NCBI RefSeq assembly: GCF_014202425.1
Contig: NZ_JACHGT010000026.1
Location: 1 to 64,000 of the forward strand
Origin: Phytomonospora endophytica
GTDB taxonomy: Bacteria > Actinomycetota > Actinomycetes > Mycobacteriales > Micromonosporaceae
Direction: 5' to 3'
DNA length: 64,000 nt
The notes below the pieces were generated by a model, which was given only the letters and a program-made list of their open reading frames with translations, ran no database searches and was not told the origin of the DNA. Numbering within the stretch: position 1 is the stretch's first letter; the number at the start of each line of letters is the position of its first letter. Of this stretch, positions 1 through 8,961 are shown piece by piece. Position numbers and translations under genes: made by a program.

Positions 1-25
1 CGTCGCTTCGGCCGTTGATTGGACG

Positions 26-87
26 ACATGAAGGTTCTGGGGCTGTCAAGGGCGCTCTTTCCCTTGACTGCCCCAGGTTCTTCATGT
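26..87. repeat. Long inverted repeat (about 27-bp arms)
   Basis: Two arms (26-52 and 61-87) are almost perfect reverse complements around an 8-base spacer; only a few central bases differ. Such a hairpin could be a strong bidirectional terminator, the end of a small non-autonomous mobile element, or a dispersed palindromic repeat. No gene is visible between it and the window edge, so its partner genes cannot be judged. Confidence 0.7.
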
Positions 88-204
88 GCCCTTGAGAGGG
101 CCGAAAAAGACGGAGACACGCAACGCCAAACCACCCCAGCCCGCCGCCCCGGCCACCCGGCCGGAGACCGCTAAGGCACCCCCAGTCTCCCGAGCGAGGC
201 CGGG

Positions 205-296
205 GGTCAAGGGGGCGAAGCCCCTTGCGGGGTCCGGGGCAGAGCCCCGGCAACGCACCCGCAACCAGGGACGCAGGGGTCTCGGCGCGAGACCCC
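205..296. repeat. Cluster of three short palindromes, REP-like
   Basis: Three hairpin-forming palindromes follow one another: 209-226 (AAGGGG/CCCCTT arms), 234-250 (CCGGGGC/GCCCCGG arms) and 276-296 (GGGGTCTC/GAGACCCC arms). Short GGGGC-type palindromes of this kind are common dispersed intergenic repeats in high-GC bacteria. Here they lie inside the 3' extension of the reading frame on the minus strand, which suggests that the extension is not ancestral coding sequence. Confidence 0.65.
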
Positions 297-1670
297 CCAG
301 AAACAGACCCCCCAGAAACAGACCCCCCAGAAACAGACCCCACACAAAAAACCCCCGACGCATCCGCGCCGGGGGCCCTCACCGTCTCCTAACCGATTCG
401 CCACCGCGTCCGCCTCCTGGACGAGCTGCTGCGTACTGAGCCGCCCTTCCAGCCTCGCGCGCAGCTCCGCGTACGTCACCAGCACCACGGCCACCCCCGC
501 GATCGCCACCGGCACCAGCAGCACCGCCCGGATCGCCTCCAGGATCAGCACGACGATGAACCCGCCGAAGCCCAGCCCGTCCTTGGCGACGGCCCCTTCG
601 ATCAGGCCGAGCGGCAGACTGATGATGCAGCCGTACACCAGGAACGCGACGGCCGCGGCGAGCAGCCTCGACAGGGCCCGTCCGAAGTCGCTGTGCGTCA
701 GTTTGAAGCTGCGCATGAACGGGTTGCCGCCTTCGAAGACGAAGGCGGGCGCGATCACGGCGAGCGCGATCGCCAGGTAGATGCCGGGCAGGATGCAGGC
801 GCACAGTCCGATCGTGATCACGATCGACGCCACGATCGTCCATCCCCACATGGGCAGGGCGCGTCCGAAGCCGTAGGACATGGACTCGCCGAAGGGGACT
901 TGGACTCCGGGTGTTCCTTCGCGGACGGCGACGCGGATCGCGGCGACGACGGCGGCCGCGGCGAGGAAGCCCGTGATCACCCACGCGAGCAGGGACCACA
1001 GTCCGCTGCCGGCGTAGTCGCCCCAGTTGATGCTGTCCATGTCGTCGCCGATGGGTCCGACGGCGGTGTTGACGGTTCCGACGACGAGGCTGGGGATGAC
1101 GGCGCCGATCAGCATGATCAGCCCGATGGATTTCCAGCTTCGCTTGAAGACGCCGGTGACGCGGTTGAACCAGGTGTTGAAGTCGGTCGCGACGATCGGG
1201 TCGTACGGGTCGGGCGCTCCTTGTCCCGGCTCCGGGGGCCAGTAGGGCCCGTCGGGCGGGGGTGGCGGGTAGCCGCCTCCTCCTCCCGCGCCGCCGGCGG
1301 GCGGCGGGGCGCCGTAGCCGCCCGACGGCGGTGGCGGCGTGTACGGCTCCTGTGCCTGGTATCCGCCCTGGTCGGGTGCCCCATATGAACCGGGTTCACC
1401 GTGGCCCGACTGTTGCGCGTAGGGGTCCGGTGCCGCCGGTGGCGGCTGGTAGCTGGCGCCCTGGGGCGGGTAGTCGTGTTGCTGCGGTGGTGGGGGAGGC
1501 CGGTAGTCGCCTCCCGCGGGTTGCGACGGGTAGCCCTCCGAGCGCGGCGGTTCCGCCGGCCATTCGCCGCCGCCGCCGCTGTCGGCGGGCGGCTGGGCGT
1601 GCGGGTCGCGGGCCTGGTCGTAGGGCTCGTCGGGAGGTGTGCCGCCGGGAGGCGGTGGCGGTGTAGTCAT
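207..1670 (-). CDS. Proline-rich multi-pass membrane protein, unknown function; 3' end probably frameshifted
   Basis: The first about 155 residues are a low-complexity Pro/Gly/Tyr/Gln tail (start MTTPPPPPGGTPPDEP), as is common for cytosolic tails of actinobacterial membrane proteins. A domain with about five or six hydrophobic segments follows (roughly residues 180-415), e.g. SIGLIMLIGAVIPSLVVGTV and GIYLAIALAVIAPAFVFEGG. It resembles the glycerophosphoryl-diester-phosphodiesterase-type membrane domain families, which lack a defined activity. The core ends near residue 430 (VANRLGDGEG). The remaining about 55 residues are translated from a terminator, 15-bp tandem repeats and palindromes, and are Cys/Trp-rich nonsense. 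Stops TAG or TGA sit in another frame just before the terminator, so a one-base indel (mutation or sequencing error) near 380-395 would explain the run-on. ATG start; no recognised partner gene. Confidence 0.75.
   Translation of the reverse strand: MTTPPPPPGGTPPDEPYDQARDPHAQPPADSGGGGEWPAEPPRSEGYPSQPAGGDYRPPPPPQQHDYPPQGASYQPPPAAPDPYAQQSGHGEPGSYGAPDQGGYQAQEPYTPPPPSGGYGAPPPAGGAGGGGGYPPPPPDGPYWPPEPGQGAPDPYDPIVATDFNTWFNRVTGVFKRSWKSIGLIMLIGAVIPSLVVGTVNTAVGPIGDDMDSINWGDYAGSGLWSLLAWVITGFLAAAAVVAAIRVAVREGTPGVQVPFGESMSYGFGRALPMWGWTIVASIVITIGLCACILPGIYLAIALAVIAPAFVFEGGNPFMRSFKLTHSDFGRALSRLLAAAVAFLVYGCIISLPLGLIEGAVAKDGLGFGGFIVVLILEAIRAVLLVPVAIAGVAVVLVTYAELRARLEGRLSTQQLVQEADAVANRLGDGEGPRRGCVGGFLCGVCFWGVCFWGVCFWGVSRRDPCVPGCGCVAGALPRTPQGASPP
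291..341. repeat. 15-bp tandem repeat, three copies
   Basis: The unit GACCCCCCAGAAACA occurs three times head to tail (291-305, 306-320, 321-335) and a partial fourth copy follows. As the unit is 15 bp long it keeps frame on the minus strand, where it would encode repeats of the pentapeptide CFWGV. It abuts the palindrome cluster and the terminator at 346-375. Confidence 0.85.
346..375 (-). terminator. Intrinsic terminator inside the annotated 3' extension of the 207-1670 frame
   Basis: On the minus strand a 10-bp stem (352-361 with 366-375, four-base loop) is followed by six T residues (351-346). This is a textbook Rho-independent terminator. It lies about 140 bp before the in-frame stop of the membrane-protein gene, so most transcripts would end before that stop. 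Confidence 0.75.
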
Positions 1671-1751
1671 ATTCGCAAGCTACCAACTCAAATGCCTCTA
1701 TTTAGGACATTCGCCTGATGCTGCCGCTACTGTGCCCGTTCTGGGGAAACG

Positions 1752-1788
1752 CCAGGGCCGAAGACGCGCGAAGCGTCTTCGGCCCTGG
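1752..1788 (-). terminator. Strong hairpin after the cold-shock gene
   Basis: A perfect 16-bp inverted repeat (1752-1767 and 1773-1788) with a five-base loop lies 20 bp after the stop of the cold-shock gene. On the minus strand a short T run (GTTTC) follows it. Probable transcription terminator. Confidence 0.75.
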
Positions 1789-1807
1789 GTAGGTCGGTGG
1801 ACCCGGG

Positions 1808-2011
1808 TCAGCCGATGACCCGGACGTTCTCCGCCTGCGGGCCCTTCTGGCCCTGCGCGACGTCGAACTCGACGCGCTGCCCGTCATCCAGCGAACGGTA
1901 TCCGTCCAGCTGAATCGCCGAGAAGTGGACGAAAACGTCCGCCCCGCCGTCCACGGCGATGAAGCCGTAGCCCTTCTCGGAGTTGAACCACTTGACGGTG
2001 CCTTGTGCCAC
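1808..2011 (-). CDS. cspA: Cold-shock domain protein (CspA family)
   Basis: This 67-residue protein is a single cold-shock (OB-fold) domain. The RNP1 motif GYGFI (residues 14-18) and the RNP2 motif VFVHF (26-30) are intact, and the length matches the family. Such proteins bind single-stranded RNA/DNA in the cytoplasm and melt mRNA structure. The start is GTG at 2011-2009, preceded by AAGGGA at a good distance. It is followed by a strong terminator and preceded by a long untranslated stretch (2012-2340), as is usual for csp genes whose leader RNA is regulatory. The symbol denotes the family; the exact paralogue cannot be assigned. Confidence 0.95.
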   Translation of the reverse strand: MAQGTVKWFNSEKGYGFIAVDGGADVFVHFSAIQLDGYRSLDDGQRVEFDVAQGQKGPQAENVRVIG

Positions 2012-2340
2012 TGTGCACTTCCCTTACTCTTTTTTCACCGGCGCCGCGGCGCGGATCGCCGGGGCCATCGTCCACCGCCGGCGCACCCACACCGATGGTG
2101 GACTTGCGTTCGCGAGAAAGATGACCGACTTCGCACGCTACACGAGCCGCGCTTCCGTGGCTAGGCATGCTGCCCGTCGCCGGGCGTCGGAATGTGATGT
2201 ATGACGACGGAGTTTGTCGCGGGAGAATCCCCGCTCAGCGGCCCTGTGGAACGCGAGGCCAATCCGCGTTTTAATCCTTTCGTGTCCGGCCCGAGACCGA
2301 CGCGGTCCCACGTTGTCCGCGGCGGTCCCGGACCGGTCCG
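2012..2340 (-). other. Intergenic region with the presumed csp leader and promoter
   Basis: This 329-bp stretch lies between the csp start and the paaN stop, which read in the same direction. No credible reading frame is present. It contains an A/G-rich stretch right before the csp start (the ribosome-binding region) and is less GC-rich than its surroundings, as expected for a csp promoter and 5' leader. I could not place a convincing -10/-35 pair. Confidence 0.4.
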
Positions 2341-4020
2341 TCACTCCGTCTCGGCGGCGACGTGCCGGCGGCTCTGCACGAAGCGGAAGCGCCCGGCGAC
2401 ATAGGCACCGTCGGTGAGGGCGGCGTTGGCCGCGGCGTTCCCGCCGGAGGCGTGGAAGTCGGAGAAGGCCGCCGACTGGTTGACGAACACCCCGCCGGTC
2501 AGGTTGCACGACAGGTGCACCGCGACGTCGCACGCCGCGGTCTCCACCTCGGCGAGCACGTCCTCGTCGGTGGAGTACACCCCGGCGGTCAGCGCGCCCT
2601 TGGCCCCGACGGTCTCGCGGAACACGCGGATCGAGTCGGCGGTGTCGGCGGTCGCCACGAGGAACGCGATCGGCCCGAACCACTCCTCGCCGTACACGTC
2701 GGAGTCCCCGGCGCCGAGCTTGGCGATCAGGGGAGTGCGGACCACCGCGTCGGCGTGCGCAGGGTGCGTCAGCGCCTGCGACGCCAGCAGCACCTCGCCG
2801 AGCTTCTCGGCGCGCGCGAGCCGGTCGGTGACGCCCTCGTTGACGATGGCGCCGATCAGCTCGACGGCCCGCGCCGGGTCGGCGGTCAGCTTCGCGACGG
2901 CCCCGGTGATCGCGGTCGCCACGTCGTCGAAGGACACCTTGCCCTCGGGGGTGTCGATGCCGCCCTCGGGGATGAGGATGTTCTGCGTCGTCGTGCACAT
3001 CTGTCCGCTGTAGAGGCACAGCGTGAAGGCCAGGTTGCGGGCCAGGCCCTTCAGGTCGTCGGTGGAGTCGATGATGACGGTGTTGACGCCCGCCTTCTCG
3101 GTGTACACCTGCGCCTGCCGGGCGTTGGTCTCCAGCCAGTCGCCGTAGGCGGTCCCGCCGGTGAAGTCGATGATCTTCACGGCCGGGTCCGTCGCGAACG
3201 CCGACGCGACCTTGTCGGCCGGGTCCTCCGCGGCGAGGGTCACCAGGTTCGGGTCGAAGCCCGCCTCGGCGATGACCTCCCGCGCGATCTGGACCGTGAT
3301 CGCCAGCGGCAGCACCGAACCCGGGTGCGGCTTGACGATGACCGGGTTACCCGTCACCAGCGAGGCGAAAAGGCCCGGGTAGGAGTTCCAGGTCGGGAAC
3401 GTGTTGCACCCGATCACCAGCGCCAGCCCGCGCGGCACCACGTGATAGGTCTTCGACATCCGCAGCGGGTCGTGCTTGCCCTGCGGCTTCTCCCAGTACG
3501 CCGTCGCCGGGACGCGCGTCATCTCCGAATACGCGTACGCCACGGCCTCAAGGCCGCGGTCCAGGGCGTGCGGGCCACCGGCCTGGAACGCCATCACGAA
3601 AGCCTGCCCCGTCGTGTACTGCACGGCGTTGGCCAGCGTGAACGACCGCTGCGAGATGCGGTCGAGGATCTCCAGGCACACCCCGGCCCGAACCGCCGGA
3701 CCCGCCTCCCGCCACGCCGGCTGCGTCGCCGCGGCGGCGTCGATCAACGCGCGCGGATCGGCACGCGGATAGCGCACCCCCAGCGGGATCCCGTAGGGGC
3801 TCACCTCCGTGGCGACCCGGTCGGCCGGACCGGGCTGGTCGATGGGGAAGTCCGCGCCGAGGTACGCCTCGAACGCGGCCTTCCCGTCGGCGGCGGCGGT
3901 CTCGCCGTACACGCGGGGACTGGGCGACTCGGGGTAGGCCGACCAATAGCCGCGCTCGCCGATCGCCTGGAGCGCGCGGTCGAGGGTGTCACGGTGCTTC
4001 GTGAGCATCGGGTGCGTCAT
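2341..4020 (-). CDS. paaN: Aldehyde dehydrogenase family protein PaaN (phenylacetate degradation)
   Basis: This 559-residue protein matches the actinobacterial PaaN type in length and sequence, starting MTHPMLTKHRDTLDRAL. It shows the ALDH landmarks: VIGCNTFPTWNSYPGL and KPHPGSVLPLA in the NAD-binding region, IDFTGGTAYGDW in place of the usual FTGST glycine motif, and the catalytic cysteine in YSGQMCTTTQN. PaaN-type enzymes are assigned to oxidation of the ring-opened aldehyde in aerobic phenylacetyl-CoA catabolism. Unlike E. coli PaaZ it has no hydratase domain. No other paa gene is in the window, so a general aldehyde role cannot be excluded. An in-frame GTG lies two codons upstream. The gene stands alone, in the same direction as csp. 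Confidence 0.85.
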   Translation of the reverse strand: MTHPMLTKHRDTLDRALQAIGERGYWSAYPESPSPRVYGETAAADGKAAFEAYLGADFPIDQPGPADRVATEVSPYGIPLGVRYPRADPRALIDAAAATQPAWREAGPAVRAGVCLEILDRISQRSFTLANAVQYTTGQAFVMAFQAGGPHALDRGLEAVAYAYSEMTRVPATAYWEKPQGKHDPLRMSKTYHVVPRGLALVIGCNTFPTWNSYPGLFASLVTGNPVIVKPHPGSVLPLAITVQIAREVIAEAGFDPNLVTLAAEDPADKVASAFATDPAVKIIDFTGGTAYGDWLETNARQAQVYTEKAGVNTVIIDSTDDLKGLARNLAFTLCLYSGQMCTTTQNILIPEGGIDTPEGKVSFDDVATAITGAVAKLTADPARAVELIGAIVNEGVTDRLARAEKLGEVLLASQALTHPAHADAVVRTPLIAKLGAGDSDVYGEEWFGPIAFLVATADTADSIRVFRETVGAKGALTAGVYSTDEDVLAEVETAACDVAVHLSCNLTGGVFVNQSAAFSDFHASGGNAAANAALTDGAYVAGRFRFVQSRRHVAAETE

Positions 4021-4184
4021 GCTCACATGATGCCGCAGGCGACCGCTCCCACGCGACGGTTGGTGACGGTGCGTTTCGGGCGGCGCTACGAAAGCGTCCG
4101 GCCGTCGCGGCGGCGTGCCCGGTACGGGCGGGCGCCCGACCGGCGTGACCTGCGCACGCGGCGGGGCGCCCACCGTCGAGGGCG

Positions 4185-5210
4185 TCAGATCTTGCGCTGG
4201 TAGGTCACGCTCGCGTGGGCGGGGCGGTAGCCGATGGCGGTGTTGACCGCGATCATCGGCGCGTTGTCCTCGGCGTTGTCGGTGTCGACGTAGCGGAGGG
4301 CGGGCCGCAGTTCCCGTGCAGGGGCGAGGTTCGCGAGTTTCACGAGCGTCCCCAGACGGTGGCCGCGATGGTCGGGGTCGACGACGGTGATCGCCTGGAA
4401 GGCGTGCTCGCCGGAGTCGCGCGACAGGCCGAGGAATGTCCACGCCACAGCCTTCCCGGTCGCGGTGTGCACGGCGGCGGCGTTGCAGAAGGTCTGCCCG
4501 CTGGCCAGCGCCGACCTCGCCCGCTCCCGCACGCGTTCGGCGTCGGGCCGCTCCGGCTCGTAGTCCATGTCGCCCAAGGGCATGTCGGTGGTGAGCCGGT
4601 ACTCCAGGTAGGCGAGGTCTTCGAGGAGATGCTCGGGGCAGTCGCCGCCGTCGACGCCTTCCACCCAGGTCGTGAGCTCGTAGCCTTCGGCGTGCCGCCA
4701 CGCCTTGGCGGCCAGCTCATCGTGGGCGCCCTCGGGGACCGCGGCCATGTCGAGCCGTGAGTGGAGCGAGGTCATCGCCGGCGTGTAGCCCATCCTGCGG
4801 AGGAACGCCGAGGGGGCGCCGTCGATCGGCTCGGTGGATTCCGGCAGCGCCTCGTTGGCGTTGGCGATGAAGGTGTCGCGACCCTCCTCCTCGGCTCGTT
4901 CCACGAAGAACTCGTGCAGTTTCGTGCCGATCCCCTTCCGGCGGTGGTCGCGGTGGACCTGGATCCACGGCATCGCCAGGTGCAGGTTCTCCGTCGTGCC
5001 CAGCATCAGTGACACGTGCCCGACGGCCTCGCCGTCCACGCGCGCCAGCCAGTTGCGCTGAGAGGTCCCCGGCCGGGACTCCCCGAAGCCGCTGCGCAGG
5101 CGCTCCCAGGTCGGTGGCGGGCCGGTGTACGGCTCGTGGTTGACCAGCGCGAGGGCGTGGAAGTCGGCGAGGGCGTCGAGGTCGTGCTTGGTGAAGGGCT
5201 GGAACTCCAT
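4185..5210 (-). CDS. Tandem-domain GNAT N-acetyltransferase
   Basis: The protein has 341 residues and two GNAT halves. The N-terminal half carries a clear acetyl-CoA loop (HRDHRRKGIGTKLHEFF). The C-terminal half carries a second one (VDPDHRGHRLGTLVKLANL) and ends in NTAIGYRPAHASVTYQ, typical of mycothiol-synthase-like two-domain GNATs. The substrate is unknown. It starts with ATG at 5210 behind AAGGAGG, five bases after the stop of a second double-GNAT gene, so the two are almost certainly cotranscribed. Their C-terminal halves align closely (VVDPDHRG-RLGT-VKL; GYR-HA), indicating tandem duplication. Confidence 0.88.
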   Translation of the reverse strand: MEFQPFTKHDLDALADFHALALVNHEPYTGPPPTWERLRSGFGESRPGTSQRNWLARVDGEAVGHVSLMLGTTENLHLAMPWIQVHRDHRRKGIGTKLHEFFVERAEEEGRDTFIANANEALPESTEPIDGAPSAFLRRMGYTPAMTSLHSRLDMAAVPEGAHDELAAKAWRHAEGYELTTWVEGVDGGDCPEHLLEDLAYLEYRLTTDMPLGDMDYEPERPDAERVRERARSALASGQTFCNAAAVHTATGKAVAWTFLGLSRDSGEHAFQAITVVDPDHRGHRLGTLVKLANLAPARELRPALRYVDTDNAEDNAPMIAVNTAIGYRPAHASVTYQRKI

Positions 5211-5215
5211 CGGGG

Positions 5216-6259
5216 CTATACCTCCTTCTGGTAGTTGTGCGTGCGGCCGTGGATCCGGTAGCCGAGGGCCTCGTTGATGGCGATCATGTGCGCGTTCTCG
5301 CCGGCGTTGTTGGTCTCGACGACCCGCAGCGAGGGCTCCATCGCCGTGGCGTAGGGGAGGTTTTCGAGCTTGACGTAGGTGCCGAGGCGCTTGCCGCGGT
5401 GATCGGGATCGACGACGGTGATGCCCTGCCAGCAGTGGCCCGGGTCCGAGGGCGGGGAGCTGATGAGGGTCCAGGCAACGATACGGCCGGTTTCGCGGTG
5501 CCGCACCGCCGTGTGGAAGTTGCGGATACCGGCGAGGCGGTTGCGTTCGCAGCGGGCGCGGATGGACTCCGGGTCGGGTTCGCGGGCCTGCATGTTGAGG
5601 TCGCCGGTGGGGGCGTCGGTGTCGAGGCGGACTTCGAGGCGGGCGAGGTCGTCGACGTGCTCGGGCGGTGTGGCGCCGTCGAGGCCGTCGCTCCACTGGA
5701 GGAGTTCGTAGTCGGTGGCGCGGGCGCGGCAGTCGGCGAGCAGCGCGTCGGTGGTGGCGGTGTCGACCTCGCCGGGCTGGAGGCGTCGGGTGACCTCGGT
5801 GAGGGCGCAGGTCATGCCGACGGCGTCGGCGAAGCGGGGGCCCGCGGCGGGCGGGTCGGCGTCGGCGGGGTCCTGGACGCGGACGACGAGGGTCGTGCGG
5901 CCGAGCTCGCGCAGGCGGTCGAGCGTGTGCGCGTAGAGGCGTCGGCCGACGCCCATGCGGCGGTGCTCGACGTGGACCCAGCCTTCGACGTGGGCGAGGT
6001 GGGTGTTGTCGAGTTGGGGCAGGAAGAGGAGGAGGGCGCCGACGACCTCGTCGCCGACGGTGGCGACGAAGTACTCGCCGGTCCACCCGTGCGGCGGGGT
6101 TTCGAGCATGGCCTGGATGTTGTCGCGCCCGAAGGGTGTGACGTCGGGGACGTCGTGGAGCTGGGCCGCCCGCCAGCCCGCGTAGATCGCGTCGCCGAGG
6201 GTGATGTCATCGGGACGGAAGGTCTTGACGTCTATGGCGTCAGTTTTGGTGGAGTTCAT
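5216..6259 (-). CDS. Tandem-domain GNAT N-acetyltransferase (paralogue of the next gene)
   Basis: About 347 residues with two GNAT domains. The first has VEHRRMGVGRRLYAHTL as its acetyl-CoA loop, the second VDPDHRGKRLGTYVKLENL. Like its neighbour it belongs to the two-domain acetyltransferases related to mycothiol synthase; the substrate is unknown. I place the start at ATG 6259 (MNSTKTDAIDV) because an upstream in-frame ATG at 6289 lies inside an operator-like inverted repeat (6268-6290). Neither start has a strong ribosome-binding site, so a leaderless message from 6289 remains possible. First gene of a two-gene unit. Confidence 0.85.
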   Translation of the reverse strand: MNSTKTDAIDVKTFRPDDITLGDAIYAGWRAAQLHDVPDVTPFGRDNIQAMLETPPHGWTGEYFVATVGDEVVGALLLFLPQLDNTHLAHVEGWVHVEHRRMGVGRRLYAHTLDRLRELGRTTLVVRVQDPADADPPAAGPRFADAVGMTCALTEVTRRLQPGEVDTATTDALLADCRARATDYELLQWSDGLDGATPPEHVDDLARLEVRLDTDAPTGDLNMQAREPDPESIRARCERNRLAGIRNFHTAVRHRETGRIVAWTLISSPPSDPGHCWQGITVVDPDHRGKRLGTYVKLENLPYATAMEPSLRVVETNNAGENAHMIAINEALGYRIHGRTHNYQKEV

Positions 6260-6267
6260 GGCCTCAT

Positions 6268-6290
6268 CATGACGTCTAATTGGCGTCATG
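6268..6290. promoter_or_regulatory. Inverted repeat CATGACG-N9-CGTCATG upstream of the GNAT pair
   Basis: Perfect 7-bp arms separated by nine bases lie right before (or over) the translation start of the GNAT operon. Size and position fit an operator for a dimeric helix-turn-helix repressor. No regulator gene is adjacent. Confidence 0.5.
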
Positions 6291-6471
6291 GCAAGAGGGG
6301 GTGGGGTTGAGGGGCCTCACCGGCGGCGGGCCGGGCCCGACTCCGTACCCGTGAGGCGGTCTCGTTCGCGCCGCCCGGAAAAGCCGAGCCCGATGCCCCA
6401 CCTTCCAGGCGGTTTCGTTCGCGCCGCCCAGAACCGGCCCAGTGAACCCCGTCCCTTCCCCTCCCTCTCGG

Positions 6472-6498
6472 CTTGCACTCTCCTCCCTTGAGTGCTAA
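6472..6498 (+). promoter_or_regulatory. CIRCE operator 1 (HrcA binding site)
   Basis: CTTGCACTC-N9-GAGTGCTAA matches the CIRCE consensus TTAGCACTC-N9-GAGTGCTAA with only small deviations in the left arm. CIRCE elements are bound by HrcA and repress groEL-type operons until heat stress. Confidence 0.9.
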
Positions 6499-6506
6499 AC
6501 AAGGTG

Positions 6507-6533
6507 TTGGCACTCGCGACCCGTGAGTGCCAA
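6507..6533 (+). promoter_or_regulatory. CIRCE operator 2 (HrcA binding site)
   Basis: TTGGCACTC-N9-GAGTGCCAA is a perfectly symmetric CIRCE variant, eight bases after the first. Two tandem sites upstream of a lone groEL indicate tight HrcA control. hrcA itself is not in the window. Confidence 0.9.
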
Positions 6534-6646
6534 GGTCGGGGTGGTGGGACCCTCCCTCAACAGGGACGGGTCGTTATCGTCGCGGGCCATCTGCCCGGCC
6601 GGATCAAGCAGTGCGAAGCGCGCCGTACGGCGTGCGACATACGTAA

Positions 6647-8287
<1,641 letters not shown>

Positions 8288-8317
8288 ATCCCTTGTAGGA
8301 TCAACGATCCAGGCCCG

Positions 8318-8352
8318 GCGGCCCGTCCCCGAAAGGGGGCGGGCCGCTTTTT
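8318..8352 (+). terminator. Terminator of groEL
   Basis: A 13-bp stem (8318-8330 with 8335-8347) closed by a GAAA tetraloop is followed by five T residues. Classical Rho-independent terminator. Confidence 0.92.
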
Positions 8353-8410
8353 CGTTCGTCTTGATCCGGTCTGGGAGACTGTGCGCTCATCCTGAGACGA
8401 AGGAGAGCAA

Positions 8411-8866
8411 TTGAGCCTCTCATCCCGTTTGGTCACGGTGGCCGGTGCGGCCGTGCTCGCCGTGGGTCTGGCCGCCTGCGGTGGCGAGGCCGATCCCGCC
8501 GGGCCCGACTCCTCGACGTCCTACCCGGTCGAGGAGCCTTCGGACGTCGGCGACGATCACGGCCCCTCCGACCTCGACGCGCTGGTCGGCGACTGGGAGC
8601 TGGTGCCGACCGAGCCGCACACGAAGACGCCGCTGACGGTCACCGAGGAGGGCACGGCGGAGGTCCCGGCCTCCGATGGCGCCCTGGCGACGCGCGGGTT
8701 CGCGGGGACCGTCGATCCCGACGGCGCGGGCGGTTTCACGGTGACGCTGGTCAGCACCGACGCGGACCTGGAGGAGTGGGTGCTGACGCTCAAGCCGGGT
8801 GCGATGGCCGAGACCTTCGACGTGACCGACGCGAAGGGTTCGACCTACACGCTCGTGCGTGCCTGA
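8411..8866 (+). CDS. Small secreted lipoprotein, unknown function
   Basis: A 151-residue protein with a short signal peptide (hydrophobic stretch VTVAGAAVLAVGLAAC) ending in the lipobox LAAC, so Cys22 should be lipidated and the protein anchored outside the membrane. The mature part is acidic and small, with a beta-rich look (WELVPTEPH, VTLVSTDADLEEWVLTL), resembling a lipocalin-like single domain; no family is recognised. The start is TTG at 8411 behind AAGGAGAG. It stands alone between two terminators. Confidence 0.85.
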   Translation: MSLSSRLVTVAGAAVLAVGLAACGGEADPAGPDSSTSYPVEEPSDVGDDHGPSDLDALVGDWELVPTEPHTKTPLTVTEEGTAEVPASDGALATRGFAGTVDPDGAGGFTVTLVSTDADLEEWVLTLKPGAMAETFDVTDAKGSTYTLVRA

Positions 8867-8883
8867 ACCGCGGGTACCTCGTC

Positions 8884-8912
8884 CGCCTCCGCTTTCGCGG
8901 GGGCGGCTTTTT
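8884..8912 (+). terminator. Terminator of the lipoprotein gene
   Basis: A GC-rich stem (about 8884-8893 with 8898-8907, loop TTTC) is followed by TTTTT, 17 bp after the lipoprotein stop codon. Confidence 0.82.
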
Positions 8913-8938
8913 CATGCCCCGAGGCTTGCGAATGTCGG

Positions 8939-8948
8939 CGATATATCG
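8939..8948. promoter_or_regulatory. Palindrome CGATATATCG upstream of the S41-like gene
   Basis: A perfect 10-bp AT-rich palindrome lies 14 bp before the GTG start, which is striking in such GC-rich DNA. GATATATC cores occur in operators of PadR/GntR-type repressors; here the binding protein is unknown. The site would overlap the promoter or leader. Confidence 0.4.
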
Positions 8949-8961
8949 TTAGCATTCGAGA

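Noticed and set aside
4021-4184. Possible small gene between paaN and the GNAT gene
   Set aside because: Only 164 bp; no frame with a ribosome-binding site seen on either strand.
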